Below are positions 1-5,135 of a stretch of 5,795 bases of DNA, one piece after another; positions within the stretch are counted from its first letter, which is position 1; every line of letters begins with the position of its first letter. This DNA comes from an uncultured Ruminococcus sp. (GTDB taxonomy: Bacteria; Bacillota; Clostridia; Oscillospirales; Ruminococcaceae). A program made the position numbers and the translations under genes. Under the pieces are notes generated by a model. It saw only the letters and a list, made by a program, of their open reading frames with translations, did no database searches and was not told the DNA's origin. Location of the stretch: assembly GCA_905199285.1 (NCBI GenBank), contig CAJKFZ010000170.1:1-5795 (forward strand), read 5' to 3'.

Positions 1-6
1 CTCCTT
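1..6 (-). promoter_or_regulatory. Ribosome binding site of a gene starting just outside the left edge
   Basis: The minus strand reads AAGGAG here, 14 bases after the stop codon of the 77-residue gene. A start codon at normal spacing would lie a few bases beyond the window edge. This suggests at least one more co-directional gene follows without a terminator, in the same transcription unit. The start codon itself cannot be seen. Confidence 0.5.
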
Positions 7-20
7 GTAAATGCAGGAAA

Positions 21-254
21 TCACTTGCTGAGAAGTTCTTTCCGCAGTTCGTTTATGAATGCGATATCCTGAGAATTTACCCGTATATTGGTTTTGGTTT
101 TTGTTCCGTCCGAGAGCTGTACTGAAAGTTCAATTATACTGCCCTCGTCTATTTTTCCTGAAACAGCGTTAACGAACTGAATTGCTTTCGGATGATTACC
201 TCTGAAATTTACCAGATGCTTTTTCAAATTCAAAAGCGTCATTGGATTTATCAT
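21..254 (-). CDS. Conserved-type small protein of unknown function, 77 aa
   Basis: I cannot assign a function. The protein begins MINPMTLLNLKKHL and ends DIAFINELRKELLSK. It has a short basic amphipathic N-terminal helix (about residues 4-20), a middle that looks like a beta-strand hairpin (EGSIIELSVQLSDGTKTKTNIRVN, about 40-63) and a C-terminal helix. It has no signal peptide, membrane segment or cysteine motif, so it is probably a small cytoplasmic protein. The style resembles short hypothetical proteins I associate with Clostridia, but that is memory, not a search. The start is the ATG at 254 because GGAGG of a G-rich ribosome binding site (264-271) lies 9 bases upstream. An in-frame earlier ATG at 284 would put that site inside the gene and has no such signal. 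It follows the epimerase remnant by 53 bases, and the next gene's ribosome binding site lies 14 bases after its stop. Confidence 0.75.
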   Translation of the reverse strand: MINPMTLLNLKKHLVNFRGNHPKAIQFVNAVSGKIDEGSIIELSVQLSDGTKTKTNIRVNSQDIAFINELRKELLSK

Positions 255-307
255 TTTAATTTTCCTCCCCCATTTTAGATACATTTAAAAAAAGCATTCA
301 CAAATTT

Positions 308-502
308 TTATAACAGTAATTTTATATAATTATCTATCGTTTCGTGAATACGATTGTGGACTTCAGTAAAAATAAAACCGGTTTTCTCTGCTTTTGATGT
401 ATTCAATGTTGCGAATGAAGGATAACCGTTATAAGGAGCAGCATTACCGACGGATATCTGACTGCTATATAATCTTGTTCCGCCCAGTATCAATATCTTC
501 AT
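308..502 (-). pseudogene. Internally deleted remnant of an NAD(P)-dependent epimerase/reductase (SDR, RmlD-like), 64 codons
   Basis: The reading frame starts MKILILGGTR, the first beta-strand and start of the nucleotide-binding turn of extended SDR sugar-nucleotide epimerases and reductases. These normally continue to a GxxGxxG motif. Here it passes within a few residues into what looks like the C-terminal tail of the same kind of protein: RLYSSQ, then PYNGYPSFATLNTSKAEKTG, then a final amphipathic helix ending DNYIKLLL. The N-S/D-S-K-x-E-x-x-GF pattern is typical of RmlD-like C-termini. Full-length relatives are roughly 280-330 residues, so about 80% is missing: most of the Rossmann fold, the Tyr-x-x-x-Lys catalytic pair and the sugar site. 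The frame is still open and has a good GGAGG site (511-515), 8 bases before the ATG at 502. It could therefore still make a peptide, but not a working enzyme. It starts only 25 bases beyond the terminator after gpmI. The alternative is a small real protein that resembles SDR ends by chance. Confidence 0.55.
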
Positions 503-526
503 AATAAGCACCTCCGGAGCAAAGTG

Positions 527-558
527 AAAAAAGGCTGATAATTATAAATCAGCCTTTT
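527..558 (-). terminator. Intrinsic terminator after gpmI
   Basis: On the minus strand an 11-bp stem (AAAAGGCTGAT paired with ATCAGCC plus T residues) closes an 8-base AT-rich loop and runs into six T residues at 532-527. It begins 6 bases after the gpmI stop codon, so it ends the glycolytic transcript. On the plus strand the stem is followed by TTTTCT, so weak action there is possible, but no plus-strand gene needs it. Confidence 0.9.
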
Positions 559-564
559 CTGTTC

Positions 565-2082
565 TTATTTAACGATCAATGATTTACCAGTCATTTCTGC
601 TGGCTGAGGCATTTCGAGAATTTCAAGCATTGTTGGTGCGAGATCTGCAAGAACTCCGCCCTCACGAAGCTCACCGTCAATTCCTACAGCGATAAGCGGT
701 ACAGGATTTGTTGTATGAGCTGTAAACGGACTTCCATCCGGTTCATACATTTTATCAGCGTTACCGTGATCTGCTGTAATAAGAGCTGCTCCGCCCTTTG
801 CGAGAATAGCTTCAACCATTCTTCCAACGCATTCGTCAACAGCTTCTACAGCTGCGACTGCTGCATCGAAAATGCCGGTATGACCAACCATGTCGCAGTT
901 TGCGTAATTAAGTATAATAACGTCGTATTTATCGGCATTGATAGCGTCTACAACAGCATCGCATACTTCATAAGCGCTCATTTCCGGTTTCATATCGAAT
1001 GTTGCAACGTCAGGCGATTTGATAAGGATTCTGTCTTCTCCCTCAAACTGCTTTTCTTCGCCGCCGTTGAAGAAGAATGTAACGTGAGCATACTTCTGTG
1101 TTTCTGCGATACGAAGCTGAGTTTTTCCGGACTTGCTGAGATATTCACCCAGAGTCATTGTAAGCTGTTCCGGAGGATATGCAACACTTACATTTGGCAT
1201 TGAAGCATCGTACTGTGCCATGCAGACAAAATTCGTTTCAAAGAATCCGTTTTTCCTCTCAAAACCGCTGAAATCAGGATCAACAAAAGCTCTTGTGATC
1301 TGTCTTGCACGGTCAGGACGGAAATTGAAGAAAATCACGCTGTCGCCCTCTTTGACAGAAGCTCCGCCCTCAATTACAGTAGGAAGCATGAATTCGTCTG
1401 TTACTTCGTTAGCGTAGGAATTTTTGATAGCCTGAACAGGCTCGGATTCATTAACTCCCTCGCCGTATACGATTGCAGAATAAGCTTTTTCAACTCTGTC
1501 CCAAGCGTTGTCTCTGTCCATAGCGTAGAAACGTCCGGAAATGGTTGCGATCTTGCCAAGACCGATCTTGTTCAGCTCTTCAACAGTCTGTTCCATATAT
1601 TCTGCGGCAGAAGACGGAGGAACATCACGTCCATCAAGAAATGCGTGAATATATACCTTGTCGAGACCGTTTTTCTTTGCCATTTCAACAAGACCGAAAA
1701 GGTGTTCCATGTGGCTGTGAACGCCGCCGGGAGAGAGAAGTCCCATAAGATGAAGTGCGGATTTTTTTTCCTTACAGTTGTCCATTGCAGCCTGAAGAGC
1801 CTTATTATCGAAGAAAGTTCCGTCCTTGATATCCTTTGAAATCTTAACGAGCATCTGATAAACGATTCTTCCTGCGCCGATATTGGTATGACCAACCTCA
1901 GAGTTGCCCATTTGTCCGTCAGGCAGACCAACATCAAGACCGCTTGCTCCGATAAGAGTATGCGGACCCTGCATATATTTATCAAGATTGGGCTTTTTTG
2001 CAGCTGTTATAGCATTTCCGTAATCTTCAGGATTATATCCGAAGCCGTCCATAATTATAAGTGCTACGGGTTTTTTTGACAT
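565..2082 (-). CDS. gpmI: 2,3-bisphosphoglycerate-independent phosphoglycerate mutase (iPGM), 505 aa
   Basis: This cytoplasmic enzyme interconverts 3-phosphoglycerate and 2-phosphoglycerate through a phosphoserine intermediate and needs Mn2+. It belongs to the alkaline phosphatase superfamily. The length fits the usual 505-515 residues. Visible landmarks are the metal ligand Asp12 in MDGFG, the catalytic Ser61 in GQMGNSEVGHTNIGAGR, His122 in GGVHSH, Arg152-Asp153 in LDGRDVPP, the substrate arginines in FNFRPDRARQ (about 257-266), and metal ligands Asp397 and His401 (DMVGHTG), Asp438-His439 (TADHGNADKM) and His456 (TAHTTNP). All the key residues I looked for are present. The start is the ATG at 2082, with AGGAGA 6 bases upstream (2089-2094). 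It begins 42 bases after tpiA with no terminator between, so the two are probably co-transcribed, and a strong terminator follows at 527-558. Phosphoglycerate mutases of the cofactor-dependent type (gpmA) are unrelated in sequence and are excluded by these motifs. Confidence 0.98.
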   Translation of the reverse strand: MSKKPVALIIMDGFGYNPEDYGNAITAAKKPNLDKYMQGPHTLIGASGLDVGLPDGQMGNSEVGHTNIGAGRIVYQMLVKISKDIKDGTFFDNKALQAAMDNCKEKKSALHLMGLLSPGGVHSHMEHLFGLVEMAKKNGLDKVYIHAFLDGRDVPPSSAAEYMEQTVEELNKIGLGKIATISGRFYAMDRDNAWDRVEKAYSAIVYGEGVNESEPVQAIKNSYANEVTDEFMLPTVIEGGASVKEGDSVIFFNFRPDRARQITRAFVDPDFSGFERKNGFFETNFVCMAQYDASMPNVSVAYPPEQLTMTLGEYLSKSGKTQLRIAETQKYAHVTFFFNGGEEKQFEGEDRILIKSPDVATFDMKPEMSAYEVCDAVVDAINADKYDVIILNYANCDMVGHTGIFDAAVAAVEAVDECVGRMVEAILAKGGAALITADHGNADKMYEPDGSPFTAHTTNPVPLIAVGIDGELREGGVLADLAPTMLEILEMPQPAEMTGKSLIVK

Positions 2083-2124
2083 AATTATTCTCCTATAATC
2101 AAATTAATTCAAAATCCATTAAGC

Positions 2125-2901
2125 TCAGCCTTCAATAGCAGCCTGAACGATAGTATTGAAGTCAGCAGCCTTGAGTGAAGCTCCGCCGATGAGTCCGCCG
2201 TCAATATTTGGCTTAGCAAGAAGCTCTGCGCAGTTTGCAGCGTTCATTGAACCGCCGTACTGGATCGTAACAGCATCAGCAGTTGCCTGATCGTAAAGTT
2301 TTACAAGCTGAGCACGGATAAATCCGCAAACTTCTTCTGCCTGATCTGGAGTAGCTGTAAGACCTGTTCCGATTGCCCATACAGGCTCGTAAGCGATAAC
2401 AACGTTCTTAACCTGTTCAGCAGTTACAGACCAGAGATCGAGCTTGATCTGACGAGCGATAACTTCCTCTGTGATGTTGCACTCACGCTCCCATTTAAGC
2501 TCGCCAACACAAACGATAGGCTTGAGACCTGCATTAAGTGCAGCAAGAGTTCTCTTGTTTACTGTTTCGTCTGTTTCGCCGAAATACTGTCTTCTCTCGC
2601 TGTGACCGATCACAACGTACTCAACTCCGAGTTCTGTGAGCATATCAGCAGAAATTTCGCCTGTAAAAGCGCCGCTCTTCTCAAAGTGAACGTTCTCAGC
2701 GCCTATCTTTACGTTAGAACCTGCTGTTGCGTTGATAGCTGTTTCGAGGTTTGTGAAAGGAACGCAGGCAATAACCTCAACGTTTCCCTCTGCGTTTGCT
2801 ACGAGAGGCTTGATAGCTTCGAGAAGTTCCTTAGCCTCAGGTCTTGTTTTATTCATTTTCCAGTTTCCGGCAATAATAGCCTTTCTTGTTGACTTATTCA
2901 T
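2125..2901 (-). CDS. tpiA: Triose-phosphate isomerase, 258 aa
   Basis: This cytoplasmic dimeric TIM barrel interconverts dihydroxyacetone phosphate and glyceraldehyde 3-phosphate in glycolysis and gluconeogenesis. Active-site residues are visible: Asn13 and Lys15 in AGNWKMN, His100 in VIGHSERRQYFGE, the general base Glu172 in AYEPVWAIGTG, the flexible lid just after it, and the phosphate-binding YGGSMNAAN and GGLIGGASL loops near the C-terminus. The length is normal (about 250). One small oddity is residues 131-140, CVGELKWERE, where the family usually has CVGE-T/S-L-xxRE; catalytic positions are unaffected. The start is the ATG at 2901, because AAGGAGAG (2909-2916) is well placed for it. An in-frame TTG two codons earlier, at 2907, would be only 3 bases from the AAGGAG core. 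It may have its own promoter (2925-2957) and also receive transcripts from pgk upstream. gpmI follows after 42 bases. Confidence 0.98.
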   Translation of the reverse strand: MNKSTRKAIIAGNWKMNKTRPEAKELLEAIKPLVANAEGNVEVIACVPFTNLETAINATAGSNVKIGAENVHFEKSGAFTGEISADMLTELGVEYVVIGHSERRQYFGETDETVNKRTLAALNAGLKPIVCVGELKWERECNITEEVIARQIKLDLWSVTAEQVKNVVIAYEPVWAIGTGLTATPDQAEEVCGFIRAQLVKLYDQATADAVTIQYGGSMNAANCAELLAKPNIDGGLIGGASLKAADFNTIVQAAIEG

Positions 2902-2924
2902 TGTCAATCTCTCCTTAATAAAAA

Positions 2925-2957
2925 ATTATATTTAACAATTATTGTTATCCTTATCAA
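2925..2957 (-). promoter_or_regulatory. Candidate tpiA-gpmI promoter with an unusually long spacer
   Basis: On the minus strand there is a TTGATA -35 (2952-2957, one mismatch to TTGACA) and a perfect TATAAT -10 (2925-2930), separated by 21 bases instead of the usual 16-18. A start near 2919 would give a leader of about 18 bases holding only the AAGGAG site. The spacer contains a perfect 7-bp-arm palindrome. Both hexamers are good but the spacing is poor, so the promoter may be weak, need an activator, or be chance in AT-rich DNA. Confidence 0.35.
2933..2947. repeat. 15-bp palindrome (TAACAAT-T-ATTGTTA), candidate operator
   Basis: This is a perfect inverted repeat with 7-bp arms and a 1-base centre, lying in the middle of the spacer of the candidate tpiA promoter. 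Its arms contain TTGTTA/TAACAA, the same half-site as the Rex-like operator at pgk. Here the two half-sites point away from each other, so it does not have Rex geometry. It could bind a regulator of another family, or be a chance AT-rich palindrome. Confidence 0.35.
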
Positions 2958-2959
2958 TA

Positions 2960-2986
2960 TCACAGCAGTATCCTGCTGCGATTTTT
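2960..2986. terminator. Hairpin between the 146-aa membrane gene and tpiA, possible terminator
   Basis: TCACAGCAG and CTGCTGCGA form a 9-bp stem with one G-T type pair around the tetraloop TATC. On the plus strand TTTTT follows the stem (2982-2986), which is the layout of an intrinsic terminator, yet no plus-strand gene ends here. On the minus strand, where the genes run, the stem is followed by ATATTG, a poor T-tract. There it is better read as a weak terminator or an RNA 3'-end stabiliser after the membrane gene, 44 bases past its stop. Confidence 0.45.
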
Positions 2987-3029
2987 CAATAAGGTCTTTT
3001 CATAAATTTCTGATTCGGACGTAATATGA

Positions 3030-3470
3030 TTAAAAAAAGATTTCTATAAACAGCGGGAGGAACACAATTCCCCACAAAATCGTCGCAATGCAACGTCTAT
3101 GTATTTTACTGCGCCAGTATTTTTCGTCACAGCATATAGATCTCTTCGGTTTTCTTGTTTTGTAGAGGATCGGAATGGTATCATCATATGAAAATCCATG
3201 AAATTTGCTTGTGTAGGAGCTTTTGTCGGCAAACCAGCAAAGTTTAAGCATACCGTTTTCATCAATAACATCTGCATGAGTGAAACTCCAGCCACACTTG
3301 AGGTATGTTTCGTTCTTTATCATGAGATAATAGCTAACTGCCTGTACTGCATAGACAGCGCTGGTGAAAAATCCTACAAAAAGAACAGGCAAAACAACAA
3401 ATATTTCAAACAAAGCCATCGCCAATCCTTTTGCAAAGCTCGCAAAACCTTCTAAGATATATCCGATCAT
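3030..3470 (-). CDS. Membrane protein of unknown function, 146 aa, two hydrophobic segments
   Basis: I do not recognise a family. The N-terminal third is strongly hydrophobic (about residues 16-50, including LAMALFEIFVVLPVLFVGFF). A soluble stretch follows (about 52-123) with FTHADVIDENGMLKLCWFAD and a basic part, KTRKPKRSICCDEKYWRSK. The C-terminus (about 128-146, ATILWGIVFLPLFIEIFF) is a second membrane segment that ends the protein. By the positive-inside rule the basic central loop should face the cytoplasm. Cysteines at about 59, 79, 114-115 and 127 are scattered without a metal-site pattern. The start is the ATG at 3470, with GAGGCGG 4-5 bases upstream. It lies 25 bases after the 59-residue membrane gene and before tpiA, so it looks like part of the glycolytic cluster, but nothing in it suggests an enzymatic role in glycolysis. 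Confidence 0.75.
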   Translation of the reverse strand: MIGYILEGFASFAKGLAMALFEIFVVLPVLFVGFFTSAVYAVQAVSYYLMIKNETYLKCGWSFTHADVIDENGMLKLCWFADKSSYTSKFHGFSYDDTIPILYKTRKPKRSICCDEKYWRSKIHRRCIATILWGIVFLPLFIEIFF

Positions 3471-3495
3471 TACCGCCTCACCATATCCCGTTCAG

Positions 3496-3675
3496 CTATT
3501 CGTCCTCGTCGTCATCATCATCGCAGCCGATAATATTATTATTGCTTGCGATAGACAATCCATTTTTGGCAGGCGAAACAAGCACACCTGCAACAAATCC
3601 CAGTAGAAAGCATACCGCTGCGAAAAGCACCATTACGCCGGAATCTTCCTGGGCTTTCTTTATAATTTTTTTCAT
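3496..3675 (-). CDS. Small single-span membrane protein with acidic C-terminal tail, 59 aa
   Basis: The product has a basic N-terminus (MKKIIKK), one transmembrane helix (about residues 14-33, VMVLFAAVCFLLGFVAGVLV), a short SPAKNG stretch, an Asn-rich linker (NNN at 45-47) and a tail, GCDDDDDEDE, that ends the protein. The positive-inside rule predicts the N-terminus in the cytoplasm and the eight-residue acidic tail outside. Such a tail could bind cations or basic partners, but this is inference. The LLGFVAGVLVSP segment recalls YtxH-like small membrane proteins only superficially. The start is the ATG at 3675, because GAGGGG lies 7 bases upstream. Earlier in-frame ATGs (3729, 3687, 3681) lack a site or overlap it, and the first would include the hairpin region. 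It sits between pgk (stop at 3736) and the 146-residue membrane gene, 25 bases upstream of the latter. The function is unknown. Confidence 0.7.
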   Translation of the reverse strand: MKKIIKKAQEDSGVMVLFAAVCFLLGFVAGVLVSPAKNGLSIASNNNIIGCDDDDDEDE

Positions 3676-3693
3676 GAACATTCCCCTCATGAC

Positions 3694-3724
3694 AATAAGG
3701 GCGAATATCTCTACCCGCCCTATT
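3694..3724 (-). promoter_or_regulatory. Hairpin between pgk and the small membrane genes
   Basis: On the minus strand AATAGGGCG pairs with CGCCC(T)TATT across a 12-base loop, giving a 9-bp stem with one bulged T and a five-pair GC core. It starts 11 bases after the pgk stop. No T-tract follows (the next bases are GTCATGAGG), so it is not a typical terminator. It could protect the 3' end of a pgk transcript or lower expression of the genes downstream. Confidence 0.45.
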
Positions 3725-3735
3725 TTCATTGATAA

Positions 3736-4956
3736 TTACTTTTCAGCGATTGCTGCAACACCAGGAAGAACCTTGCCCTCAAGGTATTCAAGAGAAGCGC
3801 CGCCGCCTGTTGAGATGTGGCTCATCTTGTCAGCAAAGCCGAGCTGCATAACTGCTGCTGCTGAATCACCGCCGCCGATAATAGTTGTAGCGTCTGTTTC
3901 AGCAAGAGCCTTTGCAACTGCAATTGTTCCCTTAGCAAGGATAGGATTCTCGAAAACGCCCATAGGTCCGTTCCAAACAACTGTTTTTGCAGACTTAACA
4001 GCCTCAGCAAAGAGTTCCTGAGTCTTAACACCGATATCGAGTCCCATCTTGTCAGCAGGGATCTTATCGGAATCTACGTTTTCAACTGCAATTTCAGCGT
4101 CGATAGGATTCGGGAATTCTGCTGCAACAGTTGTATCAACAGGAAGAAGGATCTTCTTGCCGAGAGACTCAGCCTTTGCGAGCATTTCCTTACAGTAATC
4201 AAGCTTTTCATCGTCTACGAGAGATGTTCCGATAGAACCGCCATTAGCTTTGATGAATGTGTAAGCCATACCGCCGCCTATGATAAGAGTATCGCACTTT
4301 TCGAGAAGATTTGAGATAACGTTGAGCTTATCTGCAACCTTTGCTCCGCCGAGAATAGCAACAAAAGGTCTTTCAGGAACTTCAACTGCATTTCCGAGAT
4401 ACTGAATCTCTTTCTGCATGAGGTAACCTACTGCTGTTTCCTTAACGAACTTTGTAACGCCTGCTGTTGAAGCGTGAGCACGATGAGCTGAACCGAAAGC
4501 GTCCATAACGAATACTTCGTTGTCAACGAGGTCTGCAAGCTCCTTGGAGAACTCTTCACCGTTCTTTGTCTCTTCTGCGCCGCGGAAACGTGTATTCTGG
4601 AGAACTACGATCTCGCTGTCAGCCATTTCAGCAACAGCCTTCTTGGCAGTTTCGCCTACTACGTTGTCGTCGCCTACGAATGTAACCTTTGTATTAACAA
4701 GCTCACCGAGTCTCTTGGCGGCAGGCTCAAGTGAGAATTTAGCTTCGGGACCGTTCTTCGGTTTACCAAGATGTGAGCAAAGAACGATCTTTGCTCCGCC
4801 CTCAACGAGCTTATTGATAGTAGGAAGAGCAGCCTGAATTCTGTTATCGTTTGTGATAACGCCGTCCTTGAGCGGAACGTTGAAATCAACTCTTACGAGA
4901 ACCTTTCTGCCCTTTACATTAATGTCTTCTACAGTAACTTTGTTTAATCCTGCCAT
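3736..4956 (-). CDS. pgk: Phosphoglycerate kinase, 406 aa
   Basis: This cytoplasmic enzyme transfers phosphate from 1,3-bisphosphoglycerate to ADP, giving ATP and 3-phosphoglycerate. It is a two-lobed hinge enzyme. The N-terminal lobe shows the substrate-binding VRVDFNVPL (Arg22, Asp24, Asn26), SHLGKPKNG (61-69), [11 protein letters not shown] (119-129) and MDAFGSAHR (151-159). The C-terminal, nucleotide-binding lobe shows GGAKVADK (203-210), [30 protein letters not shown] (359-369) and [13 protein letters not shown] (382-394). All signature motifs are intact. The length is close to the bacterial norm of about 395, the excess being a few residues at the start and in loops. The start is the ATG at 4956, with AAAGGA 10 bases upstream (4967-4972). 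It is the first gene of the glycolytic cluster and has its own strong promoter and a Rex-like operator. gapA, often next to pgk, is absent from this window. Confidence 0.98.
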   Translation of the reverse strand: MAGLNKVTVEDINVKGRKVLVRVDFNVPLKDGVITNDNRIQAALPTINKLVEGGAKIVLCSHLGKPKNGPEAKFSLEPAAKRLGELVNTKVTFVGDDNVVGETAKKAVAEMADSEIVVLQNTRFRGAEETKNGEEFSKELADLVDNEVFVMDAFGSAHRAHASTAGVTKFVKETAVGYLMQKEIQYLGNAVEVPERPFVAILGGAKVADKLNVISNLLEKCDTLIIGGGMAYTFIKANGGSIGTSLVDDEKLDYCKEMLAKAESLGKKILLPVDTTVAAEFPNPIDAEIAVENVDSDKIPADKMGLDIGVKTQELFAEAVKSAKTVVWNGPMGVFENPILAKGTIAVAKALAETDATTIIGGGDSAAAVMQLGFADKMSHISTGGGASLEYLEGKVLPGVAAIAEK

Positions 4957-4996
4957 TGGTATGACATCCTTTCGTTATTAAGATACTTTATTAAGC

Positions 4997-5016
4997 GTTG
5001 TTAATATAATAACAAC
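4997..5016. promoter_or_regulatory. Candidate Rex operator at the pgk transcription start
   Basis: This is a 20-bp inverted repeat, gttgtta-atataa-taacaac, with perfect 7-bp arms. Its core at 4998-5015, TTGTTAATATAATAACAA, matches the clostridial Rex consensus TTGTTAA-N4-TTAACAA at 13 of 14 specified positions. It covers about +5 to +24 of the predicted pgk transcript, where a bound repressor would block initiation or early elongation. Rex senses the NADH/NAD+ ratio and controls fermentation genes and, in some lineages, glycolytic genes. The RNA could also fold into a 7-bp AU-rich stem near its 5' end, so a purely RNA-level role is the alternative. Confidence 0.6.
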
Positions 5017-5026
5017 CTTCAATACT

Positions 5027-5055
5027 ATTTTACACCATTTTTAAGAATTTTTCAA
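5027..5055 (-). promoter_or_regulatory. Sigma-A promoter of pgk
   Basis: On the minus strand there is a TTGAAA -35 (5050-5055) and a TAAAAT -10 (5027-5032) with an ideal 17-bp spacer. The predicted start is the purine at about 5019-5020, giving a leader of about 64 bases before the pgk ATG. AT-rich tracts lie upstream and the inverted repeat at 4997-5016 lies just downstream. Confidence 0.8.
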
Positions 5056-5094
5056 GTGTTTACGGAATTTTTTTCCTGATTTTTTATAAAAAAT
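5038..5094. other. Phased A/T tracts at and upstream of the pgk promoter, including a 16-bp AT palindrome
   Basis: Runs of T or A lie at 5038-5042, 5048-5052, 5068-5074, 5080-5085 and 5088-5093. The first four centres are about 10, 21 and 11 bases apart, close to whole helical turns. Positions 5079-5094 form a perfect palindrome (T6-AT-A6 flanked by A and T), and GGAATTTTTTTCC (5064-5076) has GGAA/TTCC ends. Such DNA often bends and can serve as an UP element. It also holds the only stem-like structures after the beta-helix gene, but none is followed by a T-tract on the minus strand. Confidence 0.4.
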
Positions 5095-5135
5095 ATTAGC
5101 AGTCGGATAAAACGGCGATATTTCAGGGATTCAAA

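Noticed and set aside
255..307. Promoter for the 77-residue gene (TAAAAT near the GGGGGAGG site, TTGTGA upstream)
   Set aside because: The spacer would be about 20 bases, and the start point would fall on or after the ribosome binding site. The match is better explained by AT-rich sequence.
715..1203. Plus-strand open frame of 162 codons inside gpmI
   Set aside because: It is a mirror-frame shadow of gpmI: Cys/Asn/Ser-rich with no domain-like pattern, while gpmI has every family motif intact.
1572..1985. Minus-strand 137-codon frame inside gpmI
   Set aside because: It overlaps gpmI in another frame of the same strand, and the gpmI frame encodes catalytic motifs through this region without interruption.
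3496..3729. 77-codon version of the acidic-tail gene starting at 3729
   Set aside because: There is no ribosome binding site before 3729, and the extra codons include the hairpin. The ATG at 3675 has GAGGGG at ideal spacing.
3431..4021. Plus-strand open frame of 196 codons across the membrane genes and the end of pgk
   Set aside because: It is antisense to three well-supported genes, has a low-complexity Ser-rich start from the reverse of the Asp/Glu codons, and no convincing ribosome binding site.
4957..5060. Carbon-catabolite (cre, CcpA-type) site upstream of pgk or tpiA
   Set aside because: I looked for a TGWAANCGNTNWCA-like sequence in both upstream regions and found none with an intact CG core and both arms.
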